64,000 bases of DNA from Huiozyma naganishii CBS 8797 (Eukaryota; Ascomycota; Saccharomycetes; Saccharomycetales; Saccharomycetaceae). The translations under genes and the position numbers were made by a program. Positions 36,501-45,002 of this stretch are shown piece by piece. How positions within the stretch are numbered: the first letter of the stretch is position 1; each line of letters begins with the position of its first letter. The notes beneath the pieces were generated by a model. It saw nothing but the letters and a program-made list of their open reading frames with translations, made no database searches and was not told where the DNA came from. The DNA lies in the NCBI RefSeq assembly GCF_000348985.1, contig NC_035930.1:124001-188000 (forward strand), read 5' to 3'.

Positions 36501-38524
36501 TGCTTGAAAAAACTATCCAAGCGATAGACGATTTTTCCACCGAAGGACTGCGGACTTTAATGTTCGCATACAAATGGATCGATAATAACTCATACAATTT
36601 ATGGAACAAACGTTTTCATGCTGCTCAGACTTCATTAAACGATCGTAAAGTTAAAACAGACAGAGTAGGGGCTGAAATTGAACGGGACTTATTCATCTTA
36701 GGTGCCACTGCAATAGAAGATAAGCTACAGGAAGGTGTTCCGGAGACCATTGAAAAAATAAAGCGTGCTGGTATTAAGCTATGGATGTTAACCGGTGACA
36801 AACGTGAAACAGCCATAAATATTGGATACTCATGCAAATTAATATATGACTACTCCACCGTTGTCATTCTAACAACAAACGATGAGAATATTATCTCGAA
36901 GATGAATGCCATAAGTCAAGAGCTAGATTTTGGTAACATGGCTCACTGTGTTATAGTCATAGACGGAGCCACTCTGTCCTTTTTTGAAAGCAACCCGACT
37001 ATGATGTCCGTGTTCGTTGAACTGTGTACCAAGACGGATGCAGTTATATGTTGTCGTGCCTCACCTTCTCAAAAAGCTCTCATGGTAAGCAACATTAGAG
37101 AAACCAATAGAAATACGGTTACCTTAGCTATTGGTGATGGTGCAAATGATATTGCCATGATACAAGCAGCAGATATCGGTATCGGTATAGCTGGGAGAGA
37201 GGGACTGCAGGCATCCAGATCAGCTGACTATTCTTTTGGTCAATTTCGATTCCTGTTGAAGCTGTTACTTGTGCATGGTCGCTACAACTATATCAGAACT
37301 GCGAAATTTTTGTTGTGCACTTTTTACAAAGAAGCAACATTCTATATGACTCAACTGATCTACCAGCGGTACACATTGTTTTCTGGTACCTCGTTTTATG
37401 AATCGTGGTCTCTGTCCATGTACAACACTTTGTTCACATCGTTGCCCACAATTTGTATTGGAATGTTTGAAAAAGATCTGAAGCCAATCACACTGCTTAC
37501 TGTTCCAGAATTATACTCATTTGGTAGATTATCAGAGGGGTTTAACATTTGGATATTTTTAGAGTGGCTGTGCCAGGCTTCCGGGAATGCCTTACTGGTT
37601 ACCTTTTTGAATGTCATCATTTGGGGGGAAACCTCATTATCGGACAATTCAATGTACCCACTAGGTGTTGTCAATTTCACTGCCATTATAACATTAGTTG
37701 CCGTCAAGTTCCAGTTCTTGGAAATGAGAAATAAAAACTGGCTTGCATTTACTGCGTTTATCCTATCTGCCGGTGGATGGATTGTTTGGGTATGTGCACT
37801 ACCTGTTTTGCATAGGACGAACGGTGAATACGACGTCAAATATGGGTTCTATCACCATTTCGGCAAAGACATAACGTTTTGGTGCACCTGTTTAGTGTTG
37901 ACCACGTTACCACTAATCATCGATGTCGTGTATCAAACTGTGAAAAGAATGCTATGGCCTTCAGACGTGGACATTTTCGCCAATTTGGAGAAGAAAGGTA
38001 TTGTCAGAAAGAAACTGGAGCTGGGTGCATACAATGAGATGAGACAAGGCTGGACTTGGGATAAAGACCCAAACTTTTTCCAAAGGTACATGAATGCGAT
38101 CTTTGGACCATCCCAATGTAAAAGGGCGCCCTCCAACGGGAGGTCGAGGGCCGACTCTTATCTAAGTAGTGACGAACAAACGACGACCGCACCAAGTTCT
38201 ATTGAGCCCCGGTCCTCAGACATTACTGTGACCTCATGGCCCTTGCATATGAACAAGTTAATGCCTGGCACCTCAAAGCCAAACATGGACGACTACGAAG
38301 TTTTGCCCAGTGGGAAGATTTTAAAGAAGGATCTGCTCGCTGAGGAAGCGAACGAGGAAACACAGGCAATGTCACAGTCCCAACACTCAGATCCTGCGAG
38401 TTCTGAAACCAACAGCGGGACAATAACGAGGAAGATTACTAAGAAATTGAGATTTAAATCTGATGAAGTCACGGACGAGGAGGCTCACAAAATTATACAG
38501 GAAAGGTTGAAGAGTCTCGAATGA
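33560..38524 (+). CDS. DNF3: P4-type ATPase, phospholipid flippase Dnf3
   Basis: A 1654-residue P4-ATPase (1656 in S. cerevisiae). It flips phospholipids to the cytosolic leaflet of trans-Golgi and secretory membranes with partner Crf1. The phosphorylated Asp550 lies in SDKTGTLTDNK. The actuator loop reads DGETTLK (324-330), where P4 enzymes usually have DGETNLK. TGDKRETAINIGYSCKL and GDGANDIAMIQAADIGIGI are both present. About ten hydrophobic segments lie in the usual places, with an acidic N-terminus and a Ser-rich C-terminal tail. A long Ser/charged insertion sits in the nucleotide-binding domain, typical of Dnf3. It follows INP2 and is convergent with HLJ1, as in S. cerevisiae. Confidence 0.97.
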   Translation: MLSENQDVKRKRANSLRTQMFNKHLYSKFTGTATDANDSNETEEVELDEVENNEGNFSSSNGFFAIQEDLFEDEEDVQDGLEQKTPNKSHKINLLTRILDLFLDRRRMLRSENGRHIPISLDHSTEEYTGFVHSKSGLLIDERTNRPYINNAITSSRYTVYSFLPKQFFAQFSKLANTYFLVIAILQMIPGWSTTGTYTTIVPLLIFMAISMAREAYDDFRRHILDRAENRKLCKVLVKDRRTTPELDSTDPNETDSKDQGTHFTNFKLLANNHNVYLADTEWKDLRVGDFILLQQDEWVPADILLLTCDGENNESFIETMALDGETTLKNRVPHQELHKIACSASGLANINARMTLEDPNNDLYNFEGNLELHDTQNNTLKEYPLGPENIVYRGSIVRNTQYIVGMVIYSGEETKVRMNAIKNPRTKAPKLQKQINIIIAFLVFVVATISLFSYLGHVLANKGSIDGNKAWYLWEEDAGPAATIMSFIIMYNTMIPLSLYVSMEIVKVAQSKLMEWDIDMYYEETDTPFEARTATILEELGQVSYIFSDKTGTLTDNKMIFRKFTLLGSSWVHNIEPAELNSEESGSTDVDMVSVDNQNILNSSNLASHINRPNEIYSHHSPRTSIEYKGNSSATYAGRPSMSSLFAKQNQWSAKKQSLQNNFITPLTENLKTTFDLIKFLQMYPDMMFSQKAKFFILSIALCHACIPKRADGVDTEDDVIEYQSSSPDELALITAARDMGYVLTNRSGQTLTIKTYPNGFDASPVLDEYEILNYIDFNSHRKRMSVLVRVPNENNRILLICKGADNVILERLHNKDLALEKLNDINDVAAERKEDEAELVIQQRKSLERVAYDEGIPRSSLRGSMSNDGRASMSLQAIRKSVYQRNKKIDPEMQIDTLDDVLATVRKGSKDLDAVVNKSRKSLHLQQLNKYGPKTSIDMKVQNEIGNNFRRNVKENAERPTSVLEYIGSDELMLNEEYVLEKTIQAIDDFSTEGLRTLMFAYKWIDNNSYNLWNKRFHAAQTSLNDRKVKTDRVGAEIERDLFILGATAIEDKLQEGVPETIEKIKRAGIKLWMLTGDKRETAINIGYSCKLIYDYSTVVILTTNDENIISKMNAISQELDFGNMAHCVIVIDGATLSFFESNPTMMSVFVELCTKTDAVICCRASPSQKALMVSNIRETNRNTVTLAIGDGANDIAMIQAADIGIGIAGREGLQASRSADYSFGQFRFLLKLLLVHGRYNYIRTAKFLLCTFYKEATFYMTQLIYQRYTLFSGTSFYESWSLSMYNTLFTSLPTICIGMFEKDLKPITLLTVPELYSFGRLSEGFNIWIFLEWLCQASGNALLVTFLNVIIWGETSLSDNSMYPLGVVNFTAIITLVAVKFQFLEMRNKNWLAFTAFILSAGGWIVWVCALPVLHRTNGEYDVKYGFYHHFGKDITFWCTCLVLTTLPLIIDVVYQTVKRMLWPSDVDIFANLEKKGIVRKKLELGAYNEMRQGWTWDKDPNFFQRYMNAIFGPSQCKRAPSNGRSRADSYLSSDEQTTTAPSSIEPRSSDITVTSWPLHMNKLMPGTSKPNMDDYEVLPSGKILKKDLLAEEANEETQAMSQSQHSDPASSETNSGTITRKITKKLRFKSDEVTDEEAHKIIQERLKSLE

Positions 38525-38791
38525 AAGGAAAAGAAGCAGTACTGTTTAGTATATACGTTGAATGTACCCAACATCTGTGTAAAACGTTTTCGGACCTTAC
38601 CCATTTTGTCCCATCTCTCTATACAAATCTTTTGAGTGGGGAAGTAAAAAAAGTTGTATACAGTTATTTTGTCTATGTTCCCTTCCTTCTGCTAAAATAA
38701 ACCGATGAATATGTTTTGAGAATGCTTATTCAAGGCTTCTCCAGCTGTCTGATGCTCTGTTCCTACCCGTTACAGAATATGGAGGGGGATA

Positions 38792-39451
38792 TTAACCGAA
38801 GAGTAGTCTCTCCAGTACTGGGAGTAGGAAGAAGAAGAGGAGTGGTAGCAATACTCTCAGTATCTCCTGCCATCTTGTATCTGTGTCATGTGCACGTTGT
38901 CTATTCGCCTGCTGTCGTTGCCTCCTTGCAAACTCTCCACTATGGTTCCCTGGGCTGTACGTCCTGAACCCGCCTGGTCCAAACGAGAAAGTGGTCCCGC
39001 CCTGGTTCATAAACGGACTGCCACCACCAAAGGGCCCACCACCCCCGCTCATTTGGAACAGAAAGTCAAATATATCATCTGGAGTCGCACCCGCACCGGC
39101 AGCGTGGCCATTCGCAAAGAACGGCGACCTGACGCCACCGTCAAACCCACTGGGCCCACGCGATGGCGCAGATCTGTCGTCGGGATCTCTCCCCAACTGA
39201 TCGAAAAGTCTTCTTTTATCCTCGTCCCCAAGCACCTCAAATGCCCGATTTATCACTTTGAAGGCCTCAGCGGACCGCGGATGCCCGTTCTTGTCCGGAT
39301 GCAGCTTGATCGCCAGCCTCCTGTACGCCTTCTTGATCTCATTATCAGACGCCGTGCGCTCCACCTGCAAAACCTCATAAAACTCGGATTTGTCCCGGGA
39401 AAGAACCTCCAGCGCAACTTTCTCCTGCTCAGCTGTATAATTACTCGTCAT
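38792..39451 (-). CDS. HLJ1: ER membrane J-protein Hlj1
   Basis: A 219-residue tail-anchored Hsp40 (224 in S. cerevisiae). The J domain spans ~22-88 with HPD at 51-53. It is followed by a Gly/Phe-rich linker (SGFDGG, MSGGGGPFGGG) and a C-terminal hydrophobic anchor (LLPLLFFFLLPVLERLLF). Hlj1 works with cytosolic Hsp70 Ssa1 and Ydj1 in ER-associated degradation. The ATG at 39451 is chosen; the frame runs to 39532 but begins there with GTG. Order and direction next to DNF3 and YMR160W match S. cerevisiae. Confidence 0.95.
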   Translation of the reverse strand: MTSNYTAEQEKVALEVLSRDKSEFYEVLQVERTASDNEIKKAYRRLAIKLHPDKNGHPRSAEAFKVINRAFEVLGDEDKRRLFDQLGRDPDDRSAPSRGPSGFDGGVRSPFFANGHAAGAGATPDDIFDFLFQMSGGGGPFGGGSPFMNQGGTTFSFGPGGFRTYSPGNHSGEFARRQRQQANRQRAHDTDTRWQEILRVLLPLLFFFLLPVLERLLFG

Positions 39452-39647
39452 TACCGGTTCCGTACCCAGGTTAAACGGTTCTCTGCCCACTGCACAACTC
39501 GCATCTGTCCCGGCCCGTTTAATTTGCGTCACAAAATACGCCTTTAAACTGAAAAAACCGTTGAACGCAACGTTTAACGCTGTGGGTGGCTGGGTAAGCG
39601 GCGGACTGACCGGTCGATGACCAGCGACAGAGGGTACCCTTGCGCGG

Positions 39648-41903
39648 TCAGCTGGACTGCTGAAGGTCTGCGATGAGTTGGTCCGCGGAGCTGTAGGTTG
39701 CGAGCACGCTGAATATCCTTTTCAGCTGGATGAGCCCGCGCGTCTGCGGGTCCCAGAGCTGGTATGTATTCCATAGGCGAACGACCCTCGCAAGCGACTC
39801 TCGTGCGTCTCTGTGGAATACTGTGGCTGCCGTGGGCGTGTGTCTTGCCTGTGGATATTTCCCCTCACTATCTGCTGCCTTATCGTGCGCCCAGGTGACT
39901 TTGAAAGAGATCGTAGTAGGCGGTGGCTGGACCGGCAAATTTCTGACAGTGGACAGTTTCGTGAGAGTCTCGTGAAGTTTCCATACGAGGTCGTACTGGT
40001 TGGCCGCGTTGAGGATGCTCTCTTGCGTGGTTCGGTTGTGTAGCAGAGAGACGTGGCGCTGTGTCGTTGGCGTGCGCGTTGCCTGCGTACACTTGACGAA
40101 ATTCCGGTATACGTCGTTGTCGTCGTAGATGTCGCTGTATATCTGGACCAAGTCCGGTGCTTTGAGTGTCTGGTAGTTGACGTACTCCAGAAGGTTATGA
40201 ACCGTGTCTGCTGTTCTTGGTAGACCTCCGTCGGTCACGGATTCCTCACCGGCCCATTTCAGAGACATCTCTTGCATCCAGATTTTCAAGTGGTTCTGAC
40301 GACTCTTCTTTATGCTGAGCGCCAGCGTGTTCTCGTTAAAGGACCGCGATATGAAGTAGGGGCTGATCAGTTTGAAGATCGGCACAAACTCCACTTTCCC
40401 CAAGTTTATCATCAGCAACAGCTCGTTCAACAGCTCGATCTCGAACAGCCGCGATCGGGGGACGTTTACCTCAAACTCAAATTTGGGCGTCTTGATGTGG
40501 AAATCCGGAAAATTCTGCTCCCGGGGCTCCCTAGTGTTCATGTCCAAGTACGTGGAATGGCACCACAGGTTTCTAATAATCTTTGGATGGAAATAATCCA
40601 TGGCCAATTTCTGCGTCATTGTCATAAAGTTGTCGTAAACGGAACTGACCAGATTGATCCTCACACGGGGGCAAAAAAAGCAAAGCCAGTCAAATAGTTG
40701 CTGTATTCGTCTTGACTGTTTCGAGTCCATATCGCTGTACCCCTTGATTCGAGACAACAAATCGGACTCCTCTTTGGTTAAACCTGCGAACAGTTGTTTC
40801 TCCTTCGCTTGTTCTAACCGGGCATAATCTAACTCAAGAGCGTTATCGTTGGTTCCACTGGTTGTGTCTCTTCCCTCTGTCGCCTGTGGATCCACACTGT
40901 GATCCCAAAATCTGTAACCTTGTAGGCACGAATTGATGCTCAGTAAGCCAATGCGAACAGTTTGTCTATCAAGTCCGTATTTGTCGCAACCTCTCATTAT
41001 GTAGTAGCATAACTCAATTGCCAGGGGCACACTATGGTAGACACCAATAAAGTATATGTTATGTGCCCCCTGGAGGATATGTTCCCAATGTTGTAAGAGG
41101 AATTTACACTCTTCCAAGACATCCTCCTGTTGCTTTGTATCTAAGGGACATTCAAAGGATAAGCTAAAAATCTGTCTCTCCTTAACACGGTAACTTGATA
41201 TTGGACTATCTCTTATCTCGCATGCTAATTTCTTGGACAAGTACTGTGCGGTTCTTTGCTCCTTGAGTGAGTATTTCTCGTATTTATCCGGGAGCCATCC
41301 GACCATTGATATAATGACCGTCTTCTCAATAACCACGTCATCCTCGTTACCGTCTACACCATCGTTGTCTTCGTTACCAAGATCGTCAGCAAACGGTACA
41401 GGGTCCACGGGAGGTTCAGCAAACTTGCTGTTCAAATAAAGATGCGTCTCGTTCCTGAAGTGATAGTACTCCTTTACTGCATTTGCGATCCGCGTCGTCA
41501 GGGGCATGGTGTGCAGGTACTGCTCTGGGCCATCGCCAGGGAGCAACAGCGAGTCCCGAATGTAGACCTGGTGTCCAGCATGTAGGTCCATCGGGTATGA
41601 CGGCAGCGGGAGTGGGCATCTCCCGGACCCGGTTCCAAACACCGCTGCGACCCCGGGCTGTTTCGTCCACTCCTCCGGATCACTACTCACACAAGACAGA
41701 TCCTCGTACCAGCACCACGAACTGCCACGGGCATGGATCTGCTCTCTCGCCTGCTGCTCCAAGTACTCGATCTGCTCCCCCTGCAACTGCGAGTACCTCG
41801 TCGTATCGTCCACGGTCACGGGCGGAAATAAACCGCCCCGTGCACCAGCGGCACCTCTACCGCCGTACCACCATCGCGAGTACCAATGTCCCTGGTCAGC
41901 CAT
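39648..41903 (-). CDS. Homologue of uncharacterised vacuolar protein YMR160W
   Basis: A 751-residue protein (816 in S. cerevisiae) of unknown function; the S. cerevisiae protein has been localised to the vacuolar membrane. No catalytic motif or clear transmembrane helix is seen. The N-terminus is Gly/Trp-rich, an acidic Asp/Glu/Asn stretch follows near residue 170, and the centre contains conserved-looking blocks such as YFIGVYHSVPLAIELCYYIMRG. The call rests on its place between HLJ1 and ATG16, in the same direction as HLJ1 and divergent from ATG16. Confidence 0.8.
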   Translation of the reverse strand: MADQGHWYSRWWYGGRGAAGARGGLFPPVTVDDTTRYSQLQGEQIEYLEQQAREQIHARGSSWCWYEDLSCVSSDPEEWTKQPGVAAVFGTGSGRCPLPLPSYPMDLHAGHQVYIRDSLLLPGDGPEQYLHTMPLTTRIANAVKEYYHFRNETHLYLNSKFAEPPVDPVPFADDLGNEDNDGVDGNEDDVVIEKTVIISMVGWLPDKYEKYSLKEQRTAQYLSKKLACEIRDSPISSYRVKERQIFSLSFECPLDTKQQEDVLEECKFLLQHWEHILQGAHNIYFIGVYHSVPLAIELCYYIMRGCDKYGLDRQTVRIGLLSINSCLQGYRFWDHSVDPQATEGRDTTSGTNDNALELDYARLEQAKEKQLFAGLTKEESDLLSRIKGYSDMDSKQSRRIQQLFDWLCFFCPRVRINLVSSVYDNFMTMTQKLAMDYFHPKIIRNLWCHSTYLDMNTREPREQNFPDFHIKTPKFEFEVNVPRSRLFEIELLNELLLMINLGKVEFVPIFKLISPYFISRSFNENTLALSIKKSRQNHLKIWMQEMSLKWAGEESVTDGGLPRTADTVHNLLEYVNYQTLKAPDLVQIYSDIYDDNDVYRNFVKCTQATRTPTTQRHVSLLHNRTTQESILNAANQYDLVWKLHETLTKLSTVRNLPVQPPPTTISFKVTWAHDKAADSEGKYPQARHTPTAATVFHRDARESLARVVRLWNTYQLWDPQTRGLIQLKRIFSVLATYSSADQLIADLQQSS

Positions 41904-42069
41904 TGATCAACTGCCACAGCTGCGTTCGTTGTCGTGCACTCCCTTGGCTCCCACCAGCCCTCTGTAGCGCCAGCTTCTTCAACACCAGTGTAATATATAT
42001 CAACGTCATAACGAGCCCCTCAATGGAGGAACCTTTAAAGGTGAGATCTGCCCAGTCGTGTGCCGTTGG

Positions 42070-42462
42070 ATGGAGCGTTATGAGAGGGCACTAGTGGACC
42101 GTGACAGGGCAGAGCAGTTGCACAGTGAGCTGTTCCCCGCCGTTGCGGACGGTGGCTTATCACTCGGACCCGAGATCGGCAGCTCCCGCGATGAGGAGAC
42201 GACGTCGTTGCTACCGCAGATGAGACAGCTGCTTGCCCAGCGAGACACGACTATCTCCCAATTGAAGGAGGAGAGGGCTACGCATATGAGCCAGCAGGTA
42301 CACTTGAACGATGTGATCCTGGGGCTCACTTTGGAGCGGAACGTGATGGAGGACAAGCTCAAAGTACTGCAGCGGGAGTATAAGGAACTGGTGACCCGCT
42401 GGCTGGCCAAAGCACAGCAAGAAGCGGATTCAATGAACCGCGATGTCGAACAGCACAGGTAA
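42070..42462 (+). CDS. ATG16: Autophagy protein Atg16
   Basis: A 130-residue protein (150 in S. cerevisiae). Atg16 binds Atg5 through its N-terminal helix and forms a dimeric coiled coil; the Atg12-Atg5-Atg16 complex acts as E3 for Atg8 lipidation at the phagophore. The N-terminal helix (YERALVDRDRAEQLHSELF) matches the Atg5-binding segment, and residues ~50-125 form heptads ending in LVTRWLAKAQQEADSMN, the most conserved part. The start is the ATG at 42070; another ATG at 42023 is in a different frame. It is divergent from the YMR160W homologue and convergent with TAF12 across 110 bp. Confidence 0.92.
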   Translation: MERYERALVDRDRAEQLHSELFPAVADGGLSLGPEIGSSRDEETTSLLPQMRQLLAQRDTTISQLKEERATHMSQQVHLNDVILGLTLERNVMEDKLKVLQREYKELVTRWLAKAQQEADSMNRDVEQHR

Positions 42463-42572
42463 CCACTGGGAGAAATCCCTTGGGTTGAAACTGGATAAGT
42501 AACTTCCTTCATCGTATACAGAAGCACATAATAGTACATACGTTCTTACATTGACGGGGCATCGCGCCCACA

Positions 42573-44099
42573 TCATCTTCTCGACGGCTTTGTGACTGAT
42601 CCGCCCGTTGCGGACCCCGCTGCAGCGGTCCGGTCCTGGGCGATTGCGTTCAGTTTCTGGTGGTATGCGCTGGTGCCGTTCCACTTCCGTGTGGACCGGA
42701 TCTCGTCCGTGGCGTACCCTGGCAGCCGGATGTTCCAGTTTCTCTCGAGGTGCAGCTGCACGTCCCTCGCCTCGAGCGAGTCGCTACCACGATGTTTCGC
42801 AAGACGGCACGCAAACGCAGTGACGTCCGAGACGAAATCGTCCGCGAGGTCCAGGAGCAGCTGCTCGACGTCGCCGTCCATGACGGTCTCCCCATCGCCC
42901 TCGTCGACACCGACGGTGCGCACGAGCTCGCGGAGTTTCCGCTTGGAGAGGACCCGGTCCGTGTCCGCCTCGTACACGGGGATCTTGACGTTCACGGGTG
43001 TGTTCAGTGCTGGAGCGTTCATCCCAGACCCTCCTGTGATCGTCGGTCTGTTCACTTTGTACGCGACCTGTGCTGGCTGCACGGTATCGATGCTCTCCGG
43101 GATCGGCACGCTCGGTTCGGACTCCTTGAATATCTTGTGCTTCGCAGGGTGGTTTGCTGGGACTGTCGGAGTTGCACTTGGTGGGTGCCCTGTAACGTTG
43201 CTGTTGTTACCGCTACTGTTTGAGTTGCTCTGCGTGCGCTGCGGCGGCTGTGATTGAGGTAACTGCGTTTGGGATTGCGATTGCGGCACTGGAGTCTGCG
43301 CCTGCTGTGGCACAACGGGCGGTTGCGATTGTGATTGTGACTGTGCTGCTGGAGACTGCGATTGGGCCTGCGCTTGAGCCTGGGCCTGAACCTGAGCCTG
43401 TTGTGACGATTGTGCCTGCTGTGCCGTCCTTTGCAGGATCTGCTGCAACTTGGGGTTCAGCTTGGCACACTCGACGTAGAAGTTCTTCCGCGATAGCTGG
43501 AAGTTCACTTTGAGGCTGTTATGTTCCACGGTAAGCTGTCTCACCGAGCGCAAAAGCTCGTTCCGCTTCTCCGCCAGCTGTTGCTTCGCGCTGCGGTCCT
43601 GCTGCTTGTTGATCTCCGCGGTGAGCTTGTCGATATTCTGCTTTAAGTAGTTGTGCTTGTCCCTGATGCTCTTGGCCTTGTTTTGGAAGTTCGTGGCGAT
43701 CTTATCGTACTGTTGCACCTGCTCCGGGGTCAGCGCCTGCCGCATGGCCATTGCCAATTGTGTCGCAGCTGTGTTCCCGGCGCCACCACCACCACCAGCA
43801 GCAGCTGGTGCGGTAGCAACATTCCCCGTCGCACCATCCGCTGTGCGTTGTTGCGACTGGGCTGCAGCTCCAGCAGAGGCGCCTCTCACGGAATCGTACA
43901 CCGCCTTAATCTTCGCAGCCCGCACGAGAAGCTGTTTCCCTGCCTCTGTGGTCTCCCCAACCCTCTTGGCCTCCCCGACGAACAGTTTGAACCTCTGGGC
44001 CAGCTCCACGAGCTGCTGCTGCGGGGTGCTGGCACTGCCGGCCGCTGGAGACGCCGGGGTGGCAGCACCACTGTCGTTTCCGTTGTTCGCATCAGCCAT
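42573..44099 (-). CDS. TAF12: TFIID/SAGA subunit Taf12
   Basis: A 508-residue protein (539 in S. cerevisiae) with a C-terminal H2B-like histone fold at ~378-470 (RVLSKRKLRELVRTVG ... FVSDVTAFACRLAKHR ... RNWNIRLPGY). It pairs with Taf4 in TFIID and Ada1 in SAGA. The middle is very Gln-rich, with alternating Gln-Ala and Gln-Ser repeats at about 235-290, and the N-terminus has Ala/Gly-rich runs. It begins the block that corresponds to S. cerevisiae chromosome IV (YDR145W to YDR137W); the junction with the chromosome XIII block therefore lies in the 110 bp between ATG16 and this gene. Confidence 0.95.
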   Translation of the reverse strand: MADANNGNDSGAATPASPAAGSASTPQQQLVELAQRFKLFVGEAKRVGETTEAGKQLLVRAAKIKAVYDSVRGASAGAAAQSQQRTADGATGNVATAPAAAGGGGGAGNTAATQLAMAMRQALTPEQVQQYDKIATNFQNKAKSIRDKHNYLKQNIDKLTAEINKQQDRSAKQQLAEKRNELLRSVRQLTVEHNSLKVNFQLSRKNFYVECAKLNPKLQQILQRTAQQAQSSQQAQVQAQAQAQAQSQSPAAQSQSQSQPPVVPQQAQTPVPQSQSQTQLPQSQPPQRTQSNSNSSGNNSNVTGHPPSATPTVPANHPAKHKIFKESEPSVPIPESIDTVQPAQVAYKVNRPTITGGSGMNAPALNTPVNVKIPVYEADTDRVLSKRKLRELVRTVGVDEGDGETVMDGDVEQLLLDLADDFVSDVTAFACRLAKHRGSDSLEARDVQLHLERNWNIRLPGYATDEIRSTRKWNGTSAYHQKLNAIAQDRTAAAGSATGGSVTKPSRR

Positions 44100-45002
44100 C
44101 GTAGAGTTCCCCTTGAGCGACTGCTGTGTGGCAAGTGGCTCTGTCTTTCACTCCACCATTGCACTTGTGAAGAGCTGCGACGGTTTTAGATTTAAAATAT
44201 TTTGAGTCCCAAGAGAAGCTGCTCTGGGGGAAAACTACTCGTTAAAATGCAAGACGATCAGCTGGTTACTGGAGATGAGACCCGTGCAGCATCTTGTGTA
44301 GAGGACTTGCGATGTTAAAGTCAACAGGGGCTTTCCTTGTGTGAGTTTTTCGGGTTTGGGGGTCGGTTTATACCATTCGAAACATCGGTACTGAAAGGGG
44401 GAAGACATGTAAGGGTTTCAATGTACCTCTGTGTCTGCATCTGTGTCTGTATCTGCATTGCATAATGGTCGAAAATGGGCACATGATTCACTGATTATAT
44501 TACACACACTTGCGCGTTAGCTGCTATGCGTACAATGCGGAGGATCTCAAGAGGCTTTTGGAGTGATTGCCCACTTCGTGGTTGAGACCACTGGGCCCAC
44601 GGTGGGGGGACACAGCGATCAAATGAACTCCTGAGGGTGTGCTGTAAATCAGATCTCCGGTTTGCACTCCCTGTGCTCGTTTTCCCGCACGGTGGATGAA
44701 GTGCCATTCTTTTTAGTTTTGTTGCCCCGCACGCAACATCACCGATGAAGAGAAGAAGAAGTTGTTGTACGGCGGACACAAAGATAACTACGGACCATCT
44801 CGACGACAAGTAAACATATATTGAGTTCCGAATAACCATCCATGTTGTTGTTGTTGTTACTGCGACTGTCCCTCTCCGCATTACTACGGCGCCGACGCTG
44901 CTTGGCACTTTAGCTGACTGATAAATATATAACAACATCCGCATGACATCGAGAGAGGGAAGTATACTGGCCTTCTGAGGCTGGTGTGTTTAGAGTCGCA
45001 AA
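44100..45002. promoter_or_regulatory. Divergent promoter region TAF12 / first yapsin
   Basis: A 903-bp gap. An AT-rich stretch with TATATAA lies near 44925, about 75 bp before the yapsin ATG. A 149-codon open frame on the minus strand (44495-44944) has irregular composition, and I judge it spurious. No RNA gene was seen. Confidence 0.45.

Noticed and set aside
44495..44944. 149-codon open frame on the minus strand in the TAF12-yapsin gap
   Set aside because: Composition is irregular, no family resemblance is seen, it fills a promoter region, and no gene sits there in related yeasts to my knowledge.
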